This document shows, in pieces, positions 11,544 through 20,408 of a stretch of DNA of 28,004 nt. The notes under the pieces were generated by a model. The model saw only the letters and a list, made by a program, of their open reading frames with translations. It did no database searches and was not told where the DNA came from. The stretch is from assembly GCA_943704425.1 (NCBI GenBank), contig CALSCP010001168.1:127992-155995 (forward strand). Reading direction: 5' to 3'. This stretch comes from Ministeria vibrans ATCC 50519 (taxonomy: Eukaryota > Opisthokonta > Filasterea). Each line of letters opens with the position of its first letter. Within the stretch, counting starts at the first letter, position 1. A program made the translations under genes and the position numbers.

Positions 11544-11889
11544 GGTGTGACGTGTTGTAAAATAGTGAGAGAGAGTGAACGGAAGTGTCGACTGTCGACT
11601 GAACTCGAGATATTTCATTTCTAATCTTCATTATTTCTGTATCAGTGGGTCTATGGGCTTCTTTCGGGACATTCTCGTAAATAAATCTCGTCTTGAAGAT
11701 TACGGCGGAAGTATTGTGCTGCTCTTTGTTTTCTATATTGTTTTGTTTTGACATTGAGTACAGCTCTCGATTCTCTATTTATTTTCCTATTTCTTTCCAT
11801 CCTTGAATATTTTGTGAGAGCCTATTTACACCCATTGAACGTGTCTATCAACTTAGTTCTGACCGCCGAGTGGTTTGTAGTGTCGCACG
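11544..11889. promoter_or_regulatory. Divergent promoter space, thymidylate synthase / MMAB
   Basis: A 346-bp interval between two outward-facing start codons, AT-rich in the middle (about 11610-11830). It must hold promoter elements for both genes. I see no clear TATA box or known operator. The repeated GTCGACTGTCGACTG near 11588-11601 is a short direct repeat on the thymidylate synthase side. Confidence 0.4.
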
Positions 11890-12879
11890 ATGGCTACCGT
11901 ACTTGTTTCACTTGCGATTCGGCTGATGCGCACTCAGAGCGTCGTGCCAACACACGCCGCTGCCCAGGCGGCACTGGCCCGTGCTGCTGCCAGCAGTGAT
12001 GCAACAGCAACAGCAGCATCAAAAAGAATCAAAATTTACACGAAAACAGGCGACAAGGGTAAGGAGCGCGGGGTGGCCATGGACGGGGTTGACGGGGTGC
12101 TTTTGTAGGCGAGTCCAGTCTGTTTACAATGGAGAGGAGGCAAAAGGACGACGTGGTCTTTGAGGCGTTGGGTGCTACAGATGAACTGTCGTCGGCTGTT
12201 GGGTACCTTTCTGGCGGAACACTTGTTGTTGGTTTGATATTCACAGTAATATAATTATTTTTTTAGGTTGGCTCTTGTGTTCGCTCAGGAGAGTGGCAAT
12301 ATGCTTCCTCCAAAGCTCGAGACGGTACTGGCGAATGGTGGAGAAAGGCTTGAGAGTCTTAACACCGTGTGTAGATTCAGTGCTGGCTTCAGGATGTCGG
12401 CTCTAACATTGCGACGCCGCGAACGTCCGCCACTGAGGCACGACTGAGTACGAGTGCACAAAGAGAATGGTTCGTACAAACAAATAATCAACACGGTGTT
12501 ACGCAGAGCGAACCGAGTTCCCGGAGATGCGGGTGTCGTCTCTTGAAGAGTGGATCGACGAAATTGACAAGGAGCTGCCTCCACTGACAACCTTTATTCT
12601 GCCGGTACGATATGAACGAAGGATGCACTTGACGCCCCACTTTTACCGAATATGGGTTTTGGTTAGGGTGGCGGACGAAGCAGTGCATCGCTACACATGG
12701 CGCGCAGCATATGTCGGCGAGCCGAACGTCGGGTGGTTCCGCTGGTGCGCGACGACCAAGTAAGCTGGGCCGTTGCGCGCTTCCTCAATCGTCTCTCCGA
12801 CTTTTTCTTTGCGGCTGCCCGTCTGGCGGCGCAGCACGACGGCAGCGACGATGTGGTGTACAAAAAGAACAAAAAGTAG
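11890..12879 (+). CDS. MMAB: Cob(I)alamin adenosyltransferase (PduO-type), mitochondrial
   Basis: Exons 11890-12058, 12109-12202, 12267-12324, 12375-12447, 12507-12604 and 12667-12879 join in phase to 234 aa. The enzyme moves the 5'-deoxyadenosyl group of ATP to cob(I)alamin, making the AdoCbl used by methylmalonyl-CoA mutase in mitochondria. Seen: ATP-binding [51 protein letters not shown] followed by FILPGG, the signature [11 protein letters not shown], and [12 protein letters not shown]. Residues 1-45 ([19 protein letters not shown], then Ala-rich) are basic and amphipathic, as in a mitochondrial targeting peptide. All five introns are 50-64 nt. The presence of this gene implies that the organism uses B12. 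It diverges from thymidylate synthase and converges on LIAS, with 61 bp between stops. Confidence 0.95.
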
Positions 12880-12940
12880 CGTTGAAAGTGATGAACGAAT
12901 GCTATTTTTTTTTTTTGCTTTTCAATGGCGATGAAACGTT

Positions 12941-14822
12941 CTAAGTGGGGTTGAGGAGGTTCTTAATGAAGAGCTCGCCGGCACGGTAGGACGAGCGCAC
13001 AAGAGGACCGCTGGCGGTGTAACGAAAGCCAAGCTGGTCGCCAACGCGCGCCCAATGGTCAAAGCGTGCGGGTGTAACGTACTCGTACACCTTCATGTGG
13101 CGCCGCGTGGGTTGCATGTACTGGCCCAGCGTCAGGCAATCGACACCAACTCCGCGCAGGTCTAAACCAGGAGTGTGAGTCGTTGACACGCGTGTCTCTG
13201 CATTACCCACCTTTCATGGTTTGGAGCACTTCATCGTCGGTTTCGCCCAGTCCCAGCATAATCGATGTCTTGGTCAGCAGCGATTTCTTTATCTCCTTTG
13301 CGCGACGCAGCACCTGTGACAACAAAGGGTGGAAGCAGTGAGAAAAATGATAGATAGAAAAGAAAAATTGGATGGGCAAGCTCGAAGGGAGAGAGAAGAA
13401 ACAAAGAGTGCGTAGGAAAAAAATGAAAAGAACATGTCAGTCAGAGAGAAGGGCGGGAAAAAAGGCAGATTAGAGGCTGAGGGGTCGAGAGGGATAAAGA
13501 ACGTTGTTGGCGCGACGTGGGATGCAATGGGTTACATACATCGAGCGACTGTTTGTAGTTGGCACGACGATCTCGCACGCGCCCCTGTAGTGCCTCGACC
13601 GTCTCGACATTGTGTGCAAACACATCCAGGCCCGACAGGGCGACCTCTTCAAGGCAGTCTTGGCGGCCCGCAAAGTCGGGCGAGAGACACTCGACGAGAA
13701 TTGTCTCGTTGCTGCGCACAAAGCAGTTGTGTATAGGAGTTTAAGTAAAAATGCAATTCCCATCTGGTGAAACACTTACAGGGACTTCAAAGTTCGAATC
13801 GTTTCGGCAATGTGCGCTGCTCCGAAATCAGGCAAATCTTAGAAACAGGAGGGAGGAGTGAGCAGAAAAAATGAAAAAAAGAAAATATAAAGAAAGAGAA
13901 TAAAATGAGAGAGAGAGAGAGGAGGGAGAATAAAACAAAGTAATAGACAGAAAAAGTGAGAGAAAGAGTGCGAGAGAACGGAGAAAAAGATTGAAAGGAG
14001 AAAAGGAAACAAAGGGAAAAACAGAAGGGGATTAAAAAAGATTGAAAGGAGAAATGGAAACAAAGGGAAAAACAGAAGGGGATTAAAGTAGGGTAATACC
14101 ATCACGGTCGACTGAGGTGAGCACCACATAGTCGAGTCCCCACTTGGCAATGGCCTCTGCTGTATTTCGTGGCTCATTTGCGTCTGGTGGAGGAGGAGCC
14201 TTGCTTGTCTTTACAGAGCAGAAACGACAGCCACGCGTGCAGGTGTCGCCGAGCAACTGAAATTGCAAGGCGTGATGAATGGTGTCGTCTCTTGTCTGTA
14301 TGGTGCGTGTGTCAGTCTCACCATAATGGTTGCAGTAGCTGTTCCACCTTCGCCTCCGCCCCAGCACTCACCAATGTTGGGACATCGCGCCTCTTCACAC
14401 ACTGTGTGAAGGTTGAGTCCGCGCAACGTACTCTTCCATTTGTTGTAGTTTGTGCTGGAGGGCACGTTGTCCTTGGCGGACGACCTGAGCCATGGCGGGA
14501 TACGTAACCTGCGCGTTGAGCAAGGGTTGGACGTGCGAGGTGAGAGCGACACGACGGGGTTTCTTTTTATACCTTTGGCCTGGTTTGGAGACAATGGTGT
14601 CATTCGTCACGGGTGCTGCTTCGGCAGCCGTCCGCTCTTCCGCCGTTGCTTCCTCTTGGCTTTTCTGAATGAATTCCTCAAGGCTCGGGCCATCGGGAAG
14701 TCGTGACGAGGCGTACCGGCGAATCTGAACGAGGGTCTTAGTGAGGAGAGAGAGAGAGAGGTTTCGCTGCACTCTACCAAGTGAACAGAAGAAGGCGCTC
14801 GACGCGATACTGAGCGGAGCAT
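12941..14822 (-). CDS. LIAS: Lipoyl synthase, mitochondrial radical-SAM enzyme
   Basis: Exons, in transcript order: 14822-14778, 14724-14573, 14508-14322, 14256-14100, 13837-13780, 13711-13540, 13313-13211 and 13161-12941. They join in phase to 364 aa. The enzyme inserts two sulfurs into the octanoyl group on lipoyl domains. Auxiliary 4Fe-4S ligands are in [12 protein letters not shown] (Cys103/108/114). The radical-SAM cluster is in CTRGCRFC (Cys134/138/141). Other signatures are [44 protein letters not shown] and the C-terminal [13 protein letters not shown]. The N-terminus ([20 protein letters not shown]) is a mitochondrial presequence encoded across a 53-nt intron; an alternative acceptor 12 nt upstream would add TLVQ. 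The usual DLPDGGA reads DLPDFGA here. Confidence 0.96.
13860..14090. repeat. Purine-rich repeat in a LIAS intron
   Basis: The intron 13838-14099 is GA/AAAG-rich. A tandem unit of about 50 bp (GATTGAAAGGAGAAAAGGAA... / GATTGAAAGGAGAAATGGAA...) occurs twice, at about 13989-14039 and 14040-14088. At 13919-13950 there is a diverged copy of the GAGGAGGGAGAA...AAAGTRATAGA module seen in other introns. Confidence 0.85.
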
Positions 14823-14997
14823 GTCTGAAATGTACTGTATGTTGCTTGTTAGTTGTTAAAAAAATAATGTGACTTGTGACTTGTGACTTGTCACTTTTCA
14901 GCTGGATCTTGAGATTTTATTTGAGACGGATGTGGATGAGTTGAGAGAGTTGACTTTGGACTTTGGAGTTACAAATCACAATTCTGCTTACTTTTGA
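14823..14997. promoter_or_regulatory. Divergent promoter space, LIAS / myotubularin genes
   Basis: These 175 bp lie between outward-facing start codons. A tandem GTGACTT motif occurs three times at about 14869-14888, followed by the inverted form GTCACTT (14890-14896). A second tandem, GACTTTGGACTTTGGA, sits at 14951-14966. These could be factor-binding sites, but no factor can be named. Confidence 0.45.
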
Positions 14998-15698
14998 ATG
15001 ACGTCAAGTAGTGGCTTTGGGAGCACTCAACGCGCGCCCCAGGTGCAGCACGTGAAGTTGTTTGAAGTGGAACAGGTGAGCATAAGTATATACAATGCAC
15101 AATGGCTGACAGACTCCCTATGGAACAGGACTGGGAGGATGTGGGCATGGACGAGGCGCCCAAGATATGTACTCTCTTGATTGAAGGTATGTGTGGGAGC
15201 CAGGGTGTGTGCGGCAGCGAGATACGCACGACAAGGGAGCTCCTTCTTTGGTTGGTTGTTTGTTTTCATTTTTTCTCCTTAGTTCTGAGTGCACGACACG
15301 TCAAGGCGGCCGACCGAACGGGCTTCAGCGACCCGTACTGCAGACTGACGTTTGGAGACCAGCGGAGGCGAACGTGCATTGTGAAGAAGAGTCTGCAGCC
15401 GTGTTGGAACGAGAGCTTCAACCTGTCGACGCGCGTCGACCCCTTTCTCTATCCAGTCCTCGCCATCGACCTGTTTGACCACGATCAATTTGGGCAAGAC
15501 GACTTTCTTGGACGAGTTGAGCTACCCATCTCGTGCATTCCGGTGCTGTCGCGCTCGTGGTATCCGTTGCGACGCGGTCGAAACAAGCAGGAGGTGTCGG
15601 GCGAACTTTTGCTTGACATTAGCAAGACGGTTCCTCAGCAGCCCATTGAAGTTGCCGCCGCCGAGCTTTCCACCGAGTGTCGTATGAGAGGGTAACCG

Positions 15699-15765
<67 letters not shown>

Positions 15766-18373
15766 GGGAGAAAGAATCAAAGTGATAGAGAGAGAGGGGA
15801 AAAACAAAAACAAACAAAGTAGAGAGGAGGAGGGAGAAAGAAGCATAGTGATAGAGAGAGAGGGAGAAACGAAACAAAGTGATAGAGAGAGAGGAGAGAT
15901 GTGATAGCGAGAGAAAGAAACAGAGGGATAGAGGGGAAAAAGCAAACTGAGATTGTCATAATTTAAGGAGAGGAGGGAGGGCTAAGGGCAGCGTGGGAGG
16001 AGGTTGAAAATTAACAACAACACATCTTTTACTCTTGTAGTTTTGACATGTGCGTACGCGACAACAAAGAGACAATGGTATGGCTGCCGGGTCGATGGGA
16101 AAAGGCGGAGATGTTGATGGAGGAAGTAACAGTTGAGGTTGCGGGACTGCGCGGCCTGGCACAGGTGTTCTTGACCAACTGCCGTCTGGTAGTGCTCTGT
16201 GACTCTGACACCGACTCGCCCGACTTGTCCATGTCCATTCCACTCGATACCATGTCGCAAGTATCGTCTACTTCGGCCAACATAATGCACAAAACTGCAT
16301 CTGGTGTGGCTGCACGGTAAGTGCTATCACACTGCATTGCATTGTTTTGACCTGGCCCTTGTTCAGGTCCGATGTCGAGGTGGTCATTGTGGCGTGTCTT
16401 GATGTGCGCACCATCCGCTTCGTGTTTGCCTCCGAGGGCTACCTCAACATTGGACAGCACCCCAGTCGCGCACCTTCTGTTCTTCTTATGCGCTTGCGTC
16501 ACCACATTGCCAATCGCGGACTGCTCAGCATTTCCCATGAGGTTATCGTTATTTTTTCCCCCTACCTGGAGCGACTCATGCGTGTAACTGTTGCAGGTTG
16601 CGCGCCTTGCTCCTTCGGTGGCTGCGCTGGCCAAAGCATTTGACATGGAAACGGAGATGTTCCGGCAAGGCGCGCCGAGTCATCTTTGGCGCGCGACCAT
16701 GGCCAATGTGGACTGGAGTATGTGCGGCACGTACCCATCGACGCTGTTTGTACCGGTGGCCATCTCCGACCATGTGCTCGCCGAGAGCGCCTCCTTTCGC
16801 AGCAAAGGCCGTCTGCCTGCCCTGACTTGGTACAACAACACCCTTGGCAACTGCATTGTACGCAGTGCCCAGCCCCTCACCGGCGCCACAAACCGATTCT
16901 CCACTGCCGACGAAGACCTCTTGCGCGCCGTCCTTGCCACCGGTGGACCACAGTAAGAAGACAGTATAATATTAATACTATTATTAGTAGAGATTTATCG
17001 CGTGCATTACGATGCGCGCCTTACTGTTGTTTTCTGTTGTACGTATGGTTGCTAGTATTTCGTTGTTTGTTGGTTGCCGTTGTGCAATGGCGGCCATGTA
17101 TTGTATTGTATTGTTTTTTGTTGTTGCTTGATGGAAATGTATTGTATTGTTTCGTGGCGTTGCTTGCTGCAGGGTCACGGTTGATTGCTATTTTGTTGTT
17201 GTTGGTTGCAGTGAAAAGAGATGACATTGCTTATTGTGTTGTTGTAGTGCAAAGATGGCGATCTTTGATGCTCGAAGCTTCCTTGCAAGTACCGGAAACA
17301 AACTGGCGGGAAAGGGCACTGAAGATGTGCAGGTGAGAGAGTTCACGGCCTGCAGTAGTATTCCTGCGCTTATTATTTTAAAACTTCTCGACGTGTGTGT
17401 GTAGAACCGGTACACGTGGTGCAAGCAGCTGTTTTTGGATTTGGGCAACATCCATGCACTTCGCGGGGCGTACGACGACCTTGTCAGTGCCTGCCAGGCT
17501 AACGACAGCACTTGGCTTCAGTCTCTCGACCGTTCTCAGGTACGCTGCACAACACAACATATGAGCAACGTCTCAGATTAGGAGGTCTAAACTATTTTGT
17601 TGTTGTTTTAGTGGCTGCACCACCTCCAAGCAATGTTACTGGGGGCATGTCGCATTGCACGGTACGTCGGAGTAAACGGGGTGTGTGCGGTGGTGCACTG
17701 CAGCGACGGGTGGGACCGCACGTCGTCGCTGTGCTCGCTTGCGCAGCTCATGATGGATGGCTACTTTCGCACTCTGGTGGGCTTCCGCACTCTCATCCAG
17801 AAGGACTGGCTTGCCTTTGGACACAAGTATGGCGAGCGCCTGAGCTACGATGACCACGAGCGTTCGCCGGTGTTTCTGCAGTTCCTCGACTGCACGTGGC
17901 AGATTCTGCGCCAGCACCCGACTGCCTTTGAGTTCACCGCCGACTATCTACTGCGCTGGACCACCATCACCAACACAAACTGGTTTGGCGATTTCCTCCA
18001 CGACAATGAGCAGAGTCGCATGCTCGACGAGCGACCCTTTGTAACTATTATTGTTGTTGTTCTGTTCGCGTGTCATTTGATCTGATTGATTTGATTTGAT
18101 TTGATTTGATTTGATTTGATTTGATTTGATTTGATTTGATTTGATTTGATTTGATTTGATTTGATTTGATTTGATTTGATTTGATTTTTTTTTTTTGCAG
18201 ATATCTTTCTTTGCTCATTTGGACGCTGTTGAAGCGGACTTTGTTAATCCATCATATGAGCCAACATCACACGTAAGAGGCAGTGAGATAATTATGATTA
18301 TATTATGTGTTTACTGGAGGTTTGTGTTTGCCTGATGGTTCTGTTTTGCGCTCTGCATGTTTGTCTGTATGTA

Positions 18374-18457
<84 letters not shown>

Positions 18458-19117
18458 TGTGTATGTATGTGTGTGTGTTTGTGTGATGTGTCGTGTCTGT
18501 GTTTGGATCACGGTGTATGGTGTGTGATGTGTGGCTGAAAATAACACTAAATGGCTCGCTCGTGGTCGTAGTTGATCCTGCCCGTGTACACCATGAAGCG
18601 TATTGAGGTGTGGCGCGAGTACTTCTTCCGGTACGACGAAGTGGCGTTCCGCTCTACAGGTCCCACCGGACTACTTTCTCTCGGGTCCATTGTCCTTGGC
18701 GATGAGGAGGATGCCGATGGAAGCAGTGGTGCTGGCGGATCCTCGTCCCTGTCGCTTGAGTCGGGCGGGCGTCACCAGACCATTCACAAGTCGTTGAGCA
18801 CGCCTGTGATGACTGTAGGCGGAGGGGGAGGAGGTGGTGGTGGCGGCGCTGGTGCTGGAGGGACTGCGACGGCGGCGGGACGCACTACAAGCACAGTGAC
18901 ATCCGTTATGTGGATGCCCGATGGCTCAGTCAGTGCATGTTGCGACTGCCGCCAACGCTTCACGGCCATTCGTAGACGCCACCACTGTCGGAATTGTGGT
19001 AAGATTTTCTGCCACGGGTGTGTCAAAAACACCATGCTGCTGGGACACCTGGGCTATGTGGGCGAACAACGAGTGTGCGACTCGTGCTTTCGCACCATGA
19101 GAATGAACGATGCGTAA
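14998..19117 (+). CDS. Myotubularin-family phosphoinositide 3-phosphatase with N-terminal C2 and C-terminal FYVE domains
   Basis: Exons 14998-15075, 15129-15186, 15283-15691, 16041-16316, 16367-16541, 16597-16952, 17248-17332, 17405-17539, 17612-18040, 18201-18272 and 18572-19117 join in phase to 872 aa. The C2 domain (about 38-165) has Ca2+-site acidic residues in KAADRTGFSDPYC and DLFDHDQFGQDDFLG. A PH-GRAM domain (about 183-300) begins FDMCVRDNKETMVWLPG. The myotubularin phosphatase (about 330-690) has CGTYPSTLFVP, FRSKGRLPALTW, a DAR motif, NIHALR and an intact CX5R loop HCSDGWDRT (Cys554, Arg560), so it should be catalytically active. The FYVE finger (805-866) has WMPD, RRRHHCRNCG and RVCDSC. 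Myotubularins dephosphorylate PI3P and PI(3,5)P2 on endosomes, and FYVE binds PI3P. A poly-Gly run (about 780-790) precedes the FYVE. Human MTMR3/4 share PH-GRAM, phosphatase and FYVE but lack the C2. Confidence 0.95.
15703..15945. repeat. GA repeat with AAAGTGATAGAGAGAG modules in a myotubularin intron
   Basis: (GA)n at 15703-15760 is followed by three copies of a module around AAAGTGATAGAGAGAG (about 15779-15796, 15845-15862 and 15876-15893). The first is preceded by GGAGGGAGAAAGAATC. On the gene's own strand this intron is purine-rich, unlike most repeat-bearing introns in the window. Confidence 0.9.
18080..18188. repeat. (GATTT)n pentanucleotide satellite before exon 10 of myotubularin
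   Basis: About 20 tandem GATTT units run up to a poly-T and the acceptor TTTTTTGCAG at 18191-18200. The repeat fills most of the 160-nt intron and may also serve as its polypyrimidine tract. Confidence 0.95.
18374..18480. repeat. (GT)n microsatellite after exon 10 of myotubularin
   Basis: About 100 bp of nearly perfect GT repeat lies in the intron 18273-18571. It gives Val/Cys and His/Thr open frames on the two strands that are not genes. Confidence 0.95.
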
Positions 19118-19237
19118 CAGAATTTGATAAGACTTTTTTTAGTATACACTTGTGGAGAAGCAAGACCGGTTCTCACTTAGAGGTGTGGTAGCGATCGATG
19201 TAGCATGTGTGTGAGTGAGTGAGTGTGTGTGTGCGAA

Positions 19238-19703
19238 TCACTTTTGCTGAGAGAGGCGCAGTTCGTCGGCTTCGGCCAGCGTCTTCGGCGTGAACGCCCT
19301 TGGAAGCAGCTCGCCCACCGTGGTTCGCTCGCAGGAGCCATTCACGTCGTTTTGCATCAGGACCACAATATCCAGCCCGAACTCGGCCATGAACTGGCGA
19401 CAAGCACCGCACGGAGAGCAATTGTCATCCATGTCGGTGATGACGGCTATTTTCGAAAACTCGACGTGTCCCTGGCTCACGGCCGACACCAGCGCTGTTC
19501 TTTCGGCACAAATAGACAAGCCATAGCTAGCATTTTCCACGTTGCATCCTACGCAGCGAGGAAGGCATCAGAAACGAGGGAAAATGAACGTTTTTTTTTG
19601 CTGGAAATTTGAATTTTGCTGACCTGGGATAACAACACCACTCTTGGTCAGCAGAGCGGCTCCCACTCGAAAGCTAGAGTATGGGCAGTAGCTGGAAGGA
19701 AGG

Positions 19704-19754
<51 letters not shown>

Positions 19755-19860
19755 CGTGTGAGTGTGTATCTGAAAGAGGAGAAATCGCTTACGCGGTTTC
19801 ACGGGCCGCTCGAGCGGCATCAACCAAAGACTTTTCGTCTGCGCTTAGACCAGAGCTCAT
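19238..19860 (-). CDS. CDA: Cytidine deaminase
   Basis: Exons 19860-19793, 19691-19624 and 19548-19238 join in phase to 148 aa, the usual length of the homotetrameric enzyme. It deaminates cytidine and deoxycytidine to uridine and deoxyuridine in pyrimidine salvage, probably in the cytosol. Zinc ligands and catalytic Glu are in CAERTA (Cys59, Glu61) and PCGACRQ (Cys92, Cys95). Substrate-binding YCPYSSFRVGAALL and GCNVENASYG are also present. No targeting signal is visible. It converges on the myotubularin gene (120 bp between stops). Its product feeds the dUMP pool used by thymidylate synthase about 8 kb away, but the genes are not linked in an operon-like way. Intron 19692-19792 carries a (GT)n microsatellite at 19705-19750. 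Confidence 0.96.
19705..19750. repeat. (GT)n microsatellite in a cytidine deaminase intron
   Basis: A run of about 22 GT dinucleotides within intron 19692-19792. Confidence 0.9.
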
Positions 19861-20408
19861 TGCTACACTGTATGGTACGGAATATGGCGGAGATCAAGTT
19901 ATATGATTAAGATTAATATTAAGAATTAGAAGAAGAAGAATACAACCCATTTATTAATGATTAAGAATTAGAAGAAGAATACAACCCATTTATATTTTAT
20001 TTTTATATTATATATTTAAGAATTAATAGGAGTAGTACTATAATTGTACGAATACAGTGCTTGCGCCATAAAAAAGATAGAAATCATGGAGTGCACAACT
20101 GTCTGCCAACTGCACATAAGGGTTAAATCCACAAATACAGAATACTACGAAACACGCAGAACTAAAAGAGGTTGTTTTTGACACTAGCTAGGTAGGTCGA
20201 GAGGTAGGAAGGAATAAACGAAAGACGTTACAGCCAAAGAAAAAAAAGGTCCTTTTAAGAATTAGAATTAGAAGAAGAAGAAGAATACATCCCATTTGTT
20301 ACTTTTAAGAATTACAAAGAAGATTATTTGTTTCAGAAGATTAGTAGTTTCACTACATTGAACATTCACCCATTATTCAATAAATTTAAAGAAAAGAAGA
20401 GATTCTAA
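19861..20408. repeat. AT-rich spacer with GAATTAGAAGAAGAAGAATACA repeats
   Basis: This 548-bp spacer between cytidine deaminase and the unknown Ser-rich gene has no coding signal. It contains three imperfect copies of a 30-40 bp unit: AAGAATTAGAAG, then GAAGAATACAACCCATTTA, at about 19921-19953 and 19963-19993, and a diverged copy at about 20257-20299. A partial copy is at about 20304-20325. The spacing suggests a small dispersed or tandem element rather than simple sequence. Confidence 0.7.

Noticed and set aside
11890-12879. Alternative MMAB splice with exon continuing SAQREWF and a 35-nt intron at 12472-12506
   Set aside because: The intron would be much shorter than the 49-nt minimum seen elsewhere in the window; the 12447/12507 junction gives [13 protein letters not shown] in phase and fits the family better.
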